This document shows positions 1 through 10,271 of a stretch of 64,000 bases of DNA, in pieces (position 1 is the stretch's first letter; every line of letters starts with the position of its first letter). The notes beneath the pieces are model-generated. The model ran no database searches, had not been told where the DNA came from, and saw nothing but the letters and a program-made list of their open reading frames with translations. The translations under genes and the position numbers were made by a program. Source of the DNA: Nageia nagi (lineage: Eukaryota > Pinophyta); NCBI GenBank assembly GCA_050084985.1, contig JBITNC010000002.1, forward strand, positions 33,046,001-33,110,000, in the 5' to 3' direction.

Positions 1-1490
1 GACTTCTCCTTGCCAAACATAGATATCTTGGTCAATTATACCATAGGACACAAAATGTTGTCACTCATAGATGGGCTTTTAGGGTATAATCAAATTAAGG
101 TAGTATCAGAAGACCATCATAAAATCACATTTACAACACCATGGGGAACATTTTGTTATAGCATGATATCAAAGAAGATTATGTGGATGATGTGCTAGCT
201 AAATCAAAAACATGAGAGAACCACCCCAAAGTGCTCATTAAAATATTCGATAGGTTACTAGAACATAAAATTCAATTGAACCTAAAGAAGTGTGTTTTTG
301 GGGTAACATTTGGGAAATTATTAGGTCTCATTATCTCTAGATGAGGGATTGAAGTAGATCCTAACAAAATAAAAGTAGTAACAAATATTGCACCCCCCCC
401 CCCTTGAAATATAAAACAACTACAAAGCCTATAGGGTAAGTTATAGGCCATAAGACATTTTATTTCTTAGTTATCATATAAGTTTAATCCTTTTAACAAA
501 TTTTTGAATAAGGGTATTATCTTTCACTAGGGCAATGAACAACAAGAGGCATTTGATGATATTAAACACTATATTTTTTCATCACCCATTCTAGTACCAC
601 CTAAGCTTGGAGAACCATTCTTGTTATATATGTCATCTACAAAAATAGCCTTAGGAACCATGCTTTCTCAAAAGAATGAGAATAGTAAAGAACAAGCAAT
701 ATATTACCTTAGTTGAACTTTAGTTGGTTATAAGATCAAATATTTATATTTGAAAAATTTATGTCTAGCAGTAGTATTTGCAACCAAAAAATTAAGATAT
801 TAAATGCTAAACCATACCATGTATGTAATTGCTAAAGTTGATCCTTTGAAATACATGATAAATAAAACTTATCAAAATGCAAGAACATCTAAATGGATCA
901 TGCATCTAACTGAATTCAATTTACTTTTCATAAGTCAAAAATCAATTAAAGAATAACTCATCATGAATTACCTCATTGAGGTACCATTATCCAATGATAA
1001 TCCACTCATTATAGAATTACCTGATGATAATGTGTTTCAATTAAATGAGATGGAAATTCTCATAGAATCTATAGAAGATTAGGATATGGTAATATATTTT
1101 GATAGGTTAATATGTGAGTAAAGTGGGGGTGTTGATGTTATTTTTGTTACACCCCAAGGATTTCCCATACCCTGTTCATTTAAAATTAATTTTCCTTATA
1201 CAAACAATAATGCCTTAATCTTAGCTATTAAAACTGCTATAAAATTAAAACTAAAAAGGGTAAAAGTCATTAGTGATTCATTATTAATTGTAAATCAAGT
1301 CAAAAAGATCTTCCAGTGTAAGGAATATTTGTTGCAAAAATATAAGAGATTAGTGAAAAGTATTTTACTATCTTTCAAAAAATATGATTTAGAAGTAGCA
1401 TCACGATCAACTAATAGGTTTGTTGACGCTATGGCTTCCATCAAATCTTTAATGTTGTAAACCCTGATCAAAAATTGATCCCTATTGAAA
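1..1490 (+). pseudogene. Element C pol: reverse transcriptase remnant, RNase H, archaeal-type RNase H
   Basis: The RT palm is recognisable from PNIDILV (about 13-33) and LIDGLLGYNQIK (about 67-102) to TPWGTFCY (about 136-159). The text then jumps at 160-162 straight to a frame reading HDIKEDYVDDVLAKS. The stretch that normally joins the two (the FGLKNA...TYQRAM region, roughly 25 residues) is missing, so the RT was disabled by an internal deletion that also shifts frame. The Ty3 RNase H follows at about 590-960 (LGTMLSQKNE, then AIYYLS). A second RNase H lies at about 1084-1470 (VISDSLLIVNQV, then a degenerate RSTNRFVDAMAS end). It is the archaeal-type domain seen in Tat elements. Several TAG, TAA and TGA stops interrupt each domain. 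Confidence 0.85.
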
Positions 1491-1649
1491 TTGTTCAATC
1501 ATTCAATCCTTAATAGAATCAGATGAAGTTGAACATGTATTCTTAGACATTACAATAGAAGACAAAAATTTATGGCATACATAATTGTCTAAATTCTTAA
1601 GAGATGGGGTATAACCTAAAGACTTGCCAAAATCATCTTGAAAAGCATT

Positions 1650-2827
1650 CAAGATAAAATCTTTTTACTTCTGCATGATAGGAGATGTCTTATACCATAG
1701 AGGTTTTGATAGGATATTGCTTAGATGTTTAGAATGGGCTAATTCACAAATTACTATTTTATGCATACATGACAAAATTTGTGGAGGACATTTTAGTGGC
1801 TTTGCAATCACAAAATGATTAATGCATATTGGATGTTACTAGCCTACTATGGAACATGTTTGGATGGAATACATTAGAAATATATTAAATATCAATAACA
1901 TGTGAATCTATTTAATCAACCCTCATATACGTTATAACCCATGTAATCATTATGGCCATTCTCAAGATGGGCATTATATTTAATAGGAAAAATCTCTCCT
2001 ATTTCCTTAGGAGGTCATAAGTTTATAATAACTACTACAAAATATTTTACAAAATGGGTAGAAGCTATTCCCATGATTTCAATGAAAGGGCCAAAGATAG
2101 CATAATTCATACAAAACCATATCATATGTCATTTTGAAATTTCAGCCCAAATTATCATGGATAATGGGAAGAAATTCAAAAACAAGGAAGTTTAGGCTTT
2201 ATGTAAAGGATATCATATTTGTTTAAGCTTCTCAACTCATTATCCTCCAGTGAATGGTCAAGTAGAAGCCACAAATAAAACTATTCATAGCTTTCTATTA
2301 AAAATTGTTAATGAGTCTCACTGAGATTGGCATGCAAGAATTTCACATGTATTGTTAGCCTATCAAACTAGTATTCAAACTCCTACTGGGGCATCCCCTT
2401 TTTCCTTAGTTTATGGGGCCAAAGTAGTATTACCCTTAGAAATAGAAATTTCTTTACAAATTGCATTACAAGATTATATCACTGGTGAAGCTATTTGTCA
2501 AACAAGATTAGATAAATTATTACTTCTAGATGAAAGAAGAGTTAATGCATTGGAGCATTTATGTACTTATCAAAATTGCATTAAAATAGCCTTTGATAAA
2601 AAAAGTTAAAACTCATGAATTTAACATAAGAGATTTGTTTTTAAAAGAAAATCAGTAAACTTCTCAAATGGAATGATAGCTTTGTGACAAGTTCACTCAT
2701 AACTAGTTAGGTCCTTACATGATTAAAAGAAAATTCAGATCTGTGGCTTATCATTTAGTTGATATGGAAGGTAACAAAGAGCGTGAACTTATAAATATCA
2801 CACATCTTTATTCTTTCTATAGTTAAT
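1650..2827 (+). pseudogene. Element C pol: integrase (decayed)
   Basis: The integrase starts with a zinc-binding N-terminus (HDKICGGHFSG, about 1770-1802). A catalytic core runs from about 1970: WALYLIGKISPIS, then YFTKWVEAIPM, then IIMDNGKKFKN and NGQVEATNKTI. Plant Ty3 integrases normally read W-G-x-D-x-I-G at the first site. Here the aspartate is replaced by tyrosine, so the first residue of the DDE triad is lost, while the second D and the E remain. A long open stretch follows at 2352-2609 (LLAYQTSIQTPTGASPFSL), typical of the core-to-C-terminal part. The C-terminal fold ends near 2827 with a frame ending THLYSFYS. Frame breaks and stops are present, so no product is expected. Confidence 0.87.
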
Positions 2828-2943
2828 GAACTCTTTTTTAACTAGAAGTTGTATATATTATAAATAAGATTTTTTTAGTCAAAAAATCAACAAAAGTATT
2901 TTTCTTAAATACTTATACATATTCAATATATTTGAAATAGAAA

Positions 2944-3998
2944 ATGATGTCAAAAAAGAGTAAAAGCATCCACCTTATTGTTGATCAAATAGGTATTCAA
3001 AAAAAACCTTGGTTTGAGAAACCAAGATATTTGGGAGATAGGGCTATCACAAAATAATCCCTAGATATTTCCCCTAGAAACAAAAATATCCTCCATTTAC
3101 CTATTAATTTACAAAGAGTCATAGCCTTAAACTTATTACCTAAAAGATACCTAGGATGGGAGATAAGTGTTCACAGAGATAACTTGGAGATTTATGTGGA
3201 TAAAGCCATGTATAACCTAAGCCATGCACATTATTTTGTGCAAGTCCATGTGGTAAACTTGTTATGCCAATATTGGCCTACTTCAACCCCCAAGATCATA
3301 ATTGATTGCTTTTTTAACAATTGGATCTAGAATAAAGTTGTTAGCACCTGGCCAAATGAAGATTTTCTATTTACATGGGTAGACCAAATGATAAGAGGCC
3401 TACATCACCATAAAATTATCTATGATTTTTACATAGTATTCATCCACAAGCCTCAACGATCAACTAGATATGTGTAGAAGATTGACCAATGATTATTTTG
3501 AATTAGGTCAAGGTTACCCAATAGTGTTCAAACAAGGGCTATGATATCAAGAAACCAATGAAAAAACATAATTTAGTCCTATAGAACATGATTTCAATGA
3601 TAGATATGCGAAAGATTGATATATGAAAGCATTGATAAAATCCCCTTACATTGAGATAGCTTGCTTCTTCACTTTACCAAAAGAAATTCAAGAAGTTATA
3701 GCCATAAATTTTTGTAATTGAAGAGGAACCAATGCTTGGGATTTAAAAGTTAGTGGTCCTAGCACAACTATTGAGTTAGAAGCAAAGGATATGTGGATGG
3801 AAGCTAAATCCTTGACCAATTGGATCCATCTATTCTGCTAGCATTAGCTTTATGAGAGACCTAGAATTTTGCTAAATTCCAATGATCATATGACTCTTCC
3901 ATGTTACAAAAGATCAATTTCAATAATTGAGGTCATTAATGATTTGGTTCTAGACTATAATACCCATTTAATTATATATAATGAAATCATATATAATT
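2944..3998 (+). pseudogene. Element C extra 3' frame 1, unidentified protein
   Basis: An ATG at 2944 opens a protein-like frame about 120 bases after the integrase. Up to about 3478 it is broken only by three TAA/TAG codons, and it contains stretches such as LNLLPKRYLGWEISVHRDN and FLFTWVDQMIRGLHHHK. After a frame shift near 3480 it continues to about 3970 (IKSPYIEIACFFTLPKEIQE; LEAKDMWMEAKSLTNWIHLF), with TGA where tryptophan would fit. Composition is that of a soluble protein rich in aromatic and charged residues. I do not recognise the family. Same-strand extra frames after integrase are known in some plant Ty3 elements, but no function can be given. Position and sense orientation suggest it belonged to element C; an older captured sequence is the alternative. 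Confidence 0.55.
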
Positions 3999-4670
3999 AT
4001 AATTCATTATTCAACAAAAAATATTATTTAACCCAATTAATATAAAACCAAGGTTTTAAAAGACCTTAGAATGCTTTAACCAAAGAAAAAGTGAAGTTGT
4101 AGTCAAACTAGCAAAAAATGAGTATGTCCAATATCTCAAGAAGAGAGTGATCTCCCTCATGTCATTAATTCCCCCTTAATCTTTATAAACCTTAGGGATT
4201 CCATCTTGCCTACCACTTAATAAGAATGGTGAAGCCCCAACATCATTAGCCAAGGCAAAATGCATCATTAAAAAATTCAAGCATCATCCACCAATATTGA
4301 CACTCACTTAGTATTTGGTCCATTACCAATCATCCATTCTAGGACCAATACCTACTTATCTCTTAGTTCAACCTCTGTACTTTTATTTCTTGGGTTATAA
4401 AGGTTGGGTTATCCATAAAAAATAAGGGATCTATTATCATTACAGAGTTGTAAAAAGTTTTATGTCTCAAAAAATAATAAACAAGTAAATAAAAAAGTAC
4501 CAGCATTAATAATATGTGTAATTAATTCAAAAAATAACTATTAAATATTTTCTAGTAAAAATAAAATGTGTGTGTATATATCTATCTTTAAAACTTTATA
4601 TACATTCTAAAAAATGTTTGTATATGAAGCTACAAGTAGTGGATTGAATTTCACAAGCAATAGGCATCAT
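3999..4670 (+). other. Spacer within the 3' region of element C
   Basis: This is AT-rich DNA with short protein-like runs but no frame that can be followed for more than about 40 codons. It may be the decayed joint between the two 3' frames. Nothing else was seen. Confidence 0.4.
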
Positions 4671-5335
4671 GAATCACCCACATTATGTCAACCTTCCTAC
4701 CAATTAGAAAAATGGGTACTCACGTTATGATCCTCCTATCCCATGGGACTTGCCATCCCTTATCATTTCCTGATCACCTTGTACTTTTCCCAGTAACCCC
4801 TTAGTAGATCCTATCCAAAACCTAGAGTTAGAGGAGGATCAATTTAATCAATTACCTGAGGGTATCTAGCATCAAAGTTTATCTATGATAGCTTTGCTCT
4901 CTACCCTAGATAGGTCTAACCATGCTTATAATATTTTGAGGAACTCTAAATGAATGAGATTTACATTTATCATCAACCCTATTAGGGATCTTATGTGATA
5001 TATGACATCCCTGATGAAGAGTTCTTACAAAATCTCATTAGTATGATCTCCAGACCTAATTTTATTTAGAGAATCATGATTGATGCTCTTATCACTCCTT
5101 TGGTAGTCTAATTTGTGAGATACTATGGGTAGCATCTTCTACATCCTAAAGAAGACTTTTTTTATGATGTCACCATAGCTCATCTTTTATATATAAACTT
5201 GTGGTGTTAGGGCTTCATGTTATCTATGTCCACCGTTTATGACCCCATATAATGGTTCATTAATCATACCATCTATACTTGTTGTCACTTCCATCCTTTT
5301 ACTCATGATGACCTGTTGCAGATTCTTGTCTAGTG
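4671..5335 (+). pseudogene. Element C extra 3' frame 2, unidentified protein
   Basis: A frame starting at an ATG near 4671 reads a proline-rich stretch (YDPPIPWDLPSLIIS) and an acidic run (NLELEEDQFNQLPEG). After a shift near 5000 a coherent frame reads YDIPDEEFLQNLISMISRPN and then HPKEDFFYDVTIAHLLYINL, ending near 5335. Stops are mainly TAG where CAG would fit. It could be the second half of the frame at 2944-3998 or a separate protein. No family is recognised. It stops just before a simple-repeat block and the shared non-coding tail. Confidence 0.5.
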
Positions 5336-5345
5336 GGGAAATAGG

Positions 5346-5488
5346 TAAAACATTAAAATATCCAAAAAATACAAAAACATAAGAATATTCAAAAAATACA
5401 AAATCACTAAAATATTCAAAAAATACAAAATCACTAAAATATTCAAAAAATGCAAAAAATTTAAAATATTCAAAAAATACAAAAAATT

Positions 5489-5490
<2 letters not shown>
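5346..5490. repeat. Tandem repeat, 27-bp unit
   Basis: Four to five imperfect copies of ACTAAAATATTCAAAAAATA plus CAAAATC run head to tail, decaying at both ends. The block leads directly into an AT microsatellite. Confidence 0.8.
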
Positions 5491-5545
<55 letters not shown>

Positions 5546-5578
5546 GTATGTATGTATGTATGTATGTATGTATGTATA
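5491..5578. repeat. Compound microsatellite (AT)n then (TATG)n
   Basis: An uninterrupted AT run (5492-5543) is followed by about eight TATG units (5544-5577). It marks the junction between the 3' frames of element C and its non-coding tail. Confidence 0.95.
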
Positions 5579-8422
5579 GTCATAAAATATACTTCTAAAG
5601 CATCTTGGCTACTGGGTACACTGCCCATGTGTTCATATCATTCCACTTTGTTCATAAATATTTAGTCCTTTACCTTAAGTGTCATAAATTATTAAATATC
5701 AATCATTATGAGAGAGGCAACTAATCAAGCTATATGTATCCACACATCATGCATGCATACATATAATATTCATTTATGTATATAACTATATTTACAAATA
5801 AAGAAGTAGGTACTAAATACTCTATTCATATTTAGTTTTAGTTGAGAAATCCTACATTTTGGTTTCAAAAACTTAGGATGATAAAAGGACATAACTATGG
5901 TATATGATGGTGCACTAATAGACTCATACACCTTGCACATTAAAAATCTCAAAACAATCAAGAATTAAGTATTTCTTAAGTATAAATGTGAGTATGGTTT
6001 TCTTACTTTTTTCTTCATCTTGAACCCAAGAGCTAGGTTAGGAAAGAAAAGAAAAGCAAAAAAAAAAAAAGAGAGAGAGAGAAAAGCAAAAATAGGTAGA
6101 ATTCTTGAGCCATTGTAGCATCCTCTATCGGGGCTATAGATGTTTAACTAGCAATCAAGCAAGGGTGTAATAGGATGAAGGGGTTAATCTTCACCAAGGC
6201 TATGGACACTTTTTGGTAGTGAATCATACCTTACAAAAAGGAAAAAATCATATTTCATAGTTTATAATCTTGAGATGTTTAATTTGTGAATGTTAAAGGA
6301 AGGAAATGAACATCATTGCACACACACAAGTTTATGGTAAACTTAAGTATATTATGATCTTGTTTTATATCATCCCTAGTAGATGATACCAAAGTAGAAG
6401 ATTAATTAACAAAACTAAATCTTTAAGGTGTTACTTGTTACACTTCTTTATTTATATATTAATTCATTCATCCCATACCATTACTACTATTATTATAAAA
6501 AGCTTGATAAGTTGCCATCACATTAAGATTGATGATTAATTTGTTATGACATTCGTAAAAATCTTAGGTCATTTAAGTTTCATACATTTTACATTAATCT
6601 TTACAAATACATTTATGTGCATCCATTATTACATCCATAAAGTGTTTTAAATCTTATGTGTGTTTTACATCCATACATTCACATTATTCATGATATCACA
6701 TATGTTTATGCTAGTATATTATGTTCAAAACCATGTATAAAAGTAGCCAAGAAAATGAAAAATGATGCATCTAATTCTGTTCTCCTACAAATCAAATCTT
6801 GTTCTATAAACATCACATTATTATATAAACATAAATACTACTTTGAATTTATAAAGCATGTCATAAATAAGGTGCTAAAACTAAATGAAAATATAAAAAT
6901 AAACTTTAATGCATTTCTACTTTAACACATAAATTTGAAAAAACATAAACATACATATATATGAGACTAAAACACGTATATAAGAGTCTAAAGTGATCAT
7001 CATGTATATCGAAAAAATATAACTCAGTATCCATCATATCTAAAGAAACCAACTATCAATCATGACTACCATGATCCCAAAATAGATAAGGTCATCAAAA
7101 AATAATGACAAAACTATGAATAATATGTCTAAATATCATAAATGGTCCTACTCTCCATAAATCTCAAAAGAAAAATGACATAGTCTCATAAAAACTCATA
7201 ATTCTAACATGAAATACAAAGAATAGTAGCCCTAGAATGCTCTCAAGAGCTGCCCTCTCCACCATCCATGGGACTACTAGCTCTTGCCCATAGAAAGATG
7301 GAAGGTGTCAATCAAGGAATCCCACCTCTCCAATAGGGCTACCAGTAGTGGGTAGTCTGATTGAATATGACCCATGTAGGGCCCAACTCCAAATCCAACT
7401 ACATGAAGAAAGGTCTAATCTATGGTAGTCAATAAGACATAGCCATCCTCAAGTATATGAAGATATTTTCCTCTAGATCATCAATGACCCAAACCTTAAA
7501 AAAAATGATAAATGAATGAAAGAGGTTTTCTTAAAATGAAAAATTTATATGGGTATTTCAACAAGAGAAATACTTTGGACCTTCCCTTTATTAAAAGTAT
7601 TTAATTAAAAGCTTAAAAATACAAAATTTTGGAGTATGTCAAAATTTCTTTAGGTCAAGTTAGGCCTATGATTAATTATAAATATTGATGAGAAAATTCA
7701 AAATGAAATACAGTAATTTATAAACTCTTGTATATATCTTTTGAACAATCAATAATGCTCAATTGAAAACAAAAAACTATAGTCCAAAAAAAACATCTAT
7801 TCTTGAAAGATGGTCATATCAAAACTATCTTGCAAAATATCAAAAATAATATAAAACCATTAAAAACCATAAAAAATTAAAAAATATATGTATCGAAGGA
7901 AAAATCACTATGATTTCTTTGCTTGTTAAACTTAATTTAGAGTTGAGGGTTTTCCAAAAAAATTAATACTCTTGGGTAGCTTTGAATTTGAAAAATGACC
8001 CTTCTTTGGATGAACTTTTGCACAAGATCATTAAGTAACTTATCTGCTAGGACAAAAGTAGAATGATTAAAAGTTGTTGTATTCATAAGCAAGCTTCTTT
8101 CTCACATGCTAGTTATGGCATACACCTAATGAATAAGACTTTGTCCATATCCTATCAACATAGCACAATAGTATAGTGGTAACTACCTAAGTATACCTTG
8201 CACTATAACTCTTTATTGTTTTCAAACATGTCAAATGCAAAAGATCAAAAAATGGATTTATTCATAATCTAATCACCCAAATTTAGCTTATTCATAAAGA
8301 ATGATTTAATTTAAAACCTTGAGTTAAGATCAATAAGTACCAGTACTAGACTTAATTGCACCCCCTTTCTGATAGGCTTAGTTTTTCGAAATAATCTCCA
8401 CCTATAAAATGTTGGATATTTT
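5579..8422 (+). other. Non-coding 3' tail of element C, shared with element A
   Basis: No gene was found. This stretch is AT-rich, with an A-run/GA-run at about 6058-6083. Two blocks match element A in order and orientation: about 5590-6480 matches 42500-43490 (shared GCATCTTGGCTA, AACCCAAGAGCTAGG and GGGGTTAATC), and about 7960-8437 matches 46790-47300 (shared CATAGTATAGTG-like blocks such as AATAGTATAGTG). The middle part (about 6650-7950) has no clear counterpart. Conservation of a long non-coding segment next to the polypurine tract in both elements suggests it carried cis signals. Confidence 0.75.
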
Positions 8423-8437
8423 AAAAAAGGGGCAAAA
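8423..8437 (+). other. Polypurine tract of element C
   Basis: AAAAAAGGGGCAAAA lies directly before the LTR start TGTAGACACC. The same position in A is AAAAAGAGGCAAAA and in B AAAGAGGGGTAAAA. It would prime plus-strand DNA synthesis. Confidence 0.85.
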
Positions 8438-9259
8438 TGTAGACACCTAAAAATGACCCCTCTTTCGATAAATGAAAGAGGGGAATAAAATTTTAGGCAA
8501 ACTTTAAAGTTTGCCAAGGTCTATCAATCGTTGGTGATTCATTACAATCATCAATAATAATACTCAATCATTGGCACCTAAGGGGTAATTGCCAATGATC
8601 CTCTAAAAATAAAACACACAAAAAAAAATTAGGTGCCCAAGGAAATAAGCCAATGGATCAAGGATGAGTCATCCTTGATCCTATGGTTTTCTCATGTGGA
8701 TTTAATCCATGATAAGGTTGGATGAGAATTTTTCATCCAACCATGTATTCCAAAATAGCAACTAATGTTGCCTTAGAAAATCTATAAGACTTCATCCAAA
8801 AAGAAAAGAGAGAGAAAAAAGGCAACCTTACTCTATTGAATTAGAACTAGATCACTAAGTATATTTTAGTTTACTATTTTTACTCATATGAATGTTTATT
8901 CCATGTTTATTTATTATAATCTTAGAGCATGAATAGGTATGTTTGATGGGTTGTTGGTTTGTGCATGTGCAGGATTCCAAGACTAGCAACTAATTAAGGT
9001 AAAGAGAAGCCAAGGAATAGAAAGGAAGAAGCAATCAAAATCCTTCTTTTTACAAGTTCAATTAAACAACATCTAGAGTTTGAATACATCAACAAAGAAG
9101 GGCCTCCAAGAGGCCTATATTATGCATTGTATTGAAGCCCTCCATTGCAAGGCAATCTATAATTAAAATTAAGGTTTATTTAGAGATCAAAAAAGAGTTT
9201 CTATTGGTTGTGATAGCTTATATTTTTGCATGCTTGTAGGGTTGATTTTCAAATAAACA
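8438..9259 (+). repeat. 3' LTR of element C (822 bp)
   Basis: The LTR starts TGTAGACACCTAAAAATG and ends AAATAAACA. Its last 200 bases resemble the LTR ends of element A (shared GGCCTCCAAGAGGCC at about 9100-9117, GCCCTCCAT and TAGGGTT near the end). The middle differs. A 5' partner is outside the window. Confidence 0.85.
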
Positions 9260-9669
9260 CTATCACTTGAAGGGAAACCTTTATAGAAAATACATTTCAA
9301 CCAAAATTATAAAGGATTTGTATTTAAAAATATCATTTTTCTTTATAGTAGAATTTATCATATGGTCGTTAAACTTTAGTTTCTCTAAGAATATGTTAGC
9401 AAGATCATATTCCTTCTATTTATGCATTATATCATGGATAAAAATGCACTATATTGTTGTAATGCTATTAGCATTATTGTTGTAGTATAGCCTTTAAGAG
9501 ATAACAATTATTGTAGCTCGAATAAGGGGTAGTTGGTTTGTAGTCATTGGATGCTTATAGCATACTCAAATACTTACTTATAGATTTGAACAAAAATACA
9601 TTCACAACTATGAGATCATACAAATTGCATATAAATTTAAAAATTGCATAATGTAAATCATAAACTAGT
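9260..9669 (-). pseudogene. Element G 3' frame, distal part (left of insertion F)
   Basis: Reading on the minus strand from 9669, the frame runs LHYAIFKFICNLYDLIVVN and on to NDYKPTTPYSSYNN with a single TAA, to about 9490. After a shift, a decayed frame can be followed to the edge of element C at 9260. It joins in frame with the minus-strand frame ending at 14956 once element F and one target-site copy are removed (..GLIAL then LYDLHY..). The protein is not recognised. Its arrest exactly at 9259 suggests that element C inserted into the same frame. Confidence 0.5.
9665..9669. repeat. Left target-site duplication of element F
   Basis: CTAGT here pairs with GTAGT at 14956-14960 (four of five bases). 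The surrounding minus-strand reading frame is continuous across the pair, which supports this as the insertion point. Confidence 0.6.
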
Positions 9670-10257
9670 AATATCAAATACACAACAAGATCAACATAAT
9701 GATTTACCCTAGTTCACCCAATGTGGGCTAATCTAGCATGGAATTAGAACCTTCAATTCTCATTGTATATGAAAATTACAATATTGCATTCATAGAGAAA
9801 TACCATCAACACAATGGAAATACAATCTCCTACAATTATTGTAATCTCCTAGAGTAAGAAGGAACAATCTCATACCTACAACAATTCTAGAATGACTCTT
9901 AGTCTTCTTTCAAATTATTACAATTCTAAAATCTAAAAACTTTGCAATCCTCTCTTATAGAGAATCAAGAATGATATATGTCATTAAATAAGCCTCCAAA
10001 ACACTCTAAAAGATCATCCAAGGAACTTAAATTGCTCAATCTCCTAAAATGTTAATGTCTCTTCAAATGCCCCTGCAGACTCATTAAGGTGCACATGGTT
10101 AGCAGCCTAAAAATAGTATTTTGCATGTCATTGGTAGCCTAAAATTGAATGCCAAAAAATATAAATTTTGATCTTTGATTTATCTCCAAGAAAATATGCC
10201 TCAAGATTGAGTATTTCTCTTGAAAAGAAAACTTAACACACGATCCAATTTGGATCA
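9670..10257 (-). repeat. Element F 3' LTR (left copy)
   Basis: It matches 14372-14955 along its length, for example GATCAACATAATGATTTA, TTCACCCAATGTGGGCTAAT and the end block GATCCAATTTGGAT. The right end at 10257 is sharp. The left end is set by the target duplication and is uncertain by up to about 10 bases. Confidence 0.85.
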
Positions 10258-10271
10258 CACCTCCCTAATGG

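Larger units (their letters stand above)
1..9259 (+). mobile_element. Element C: Tat-like Ty3 LTR retrotransposon, 5' part outside the window
   Basis: The order on the plus strand is RT remnant, RNase H, a second RNase H, integrase, unidentified 3' frames, a long AT-rich non-coding tail, a polypurine tract and a 3' LTR. The second (archaeal-type) RNase H between the Ty3 RNase H and integrase is a hallmark of the Tat lineage of plant Ty3 elements. The 5' LTR, gag and protease would lie left of position 1. The element ends in ...AAACA at 9259, and CTATC (9260-9264) would be its right target duplication, which cannot be checked here. Many frame breaks show it is dead. Confidence 0.85.

Noticed and set aside
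393-403. Run of ten to eleven C
   Set aside because: Isolated homopolymer in a dead RT; possible sequencing noise, no feature.
6656-6925. 89-codon open frame in the tail of element C
   Set aside because: Composition is that of random AT-rich DNA and it has no counterpart at the matching place in element A.
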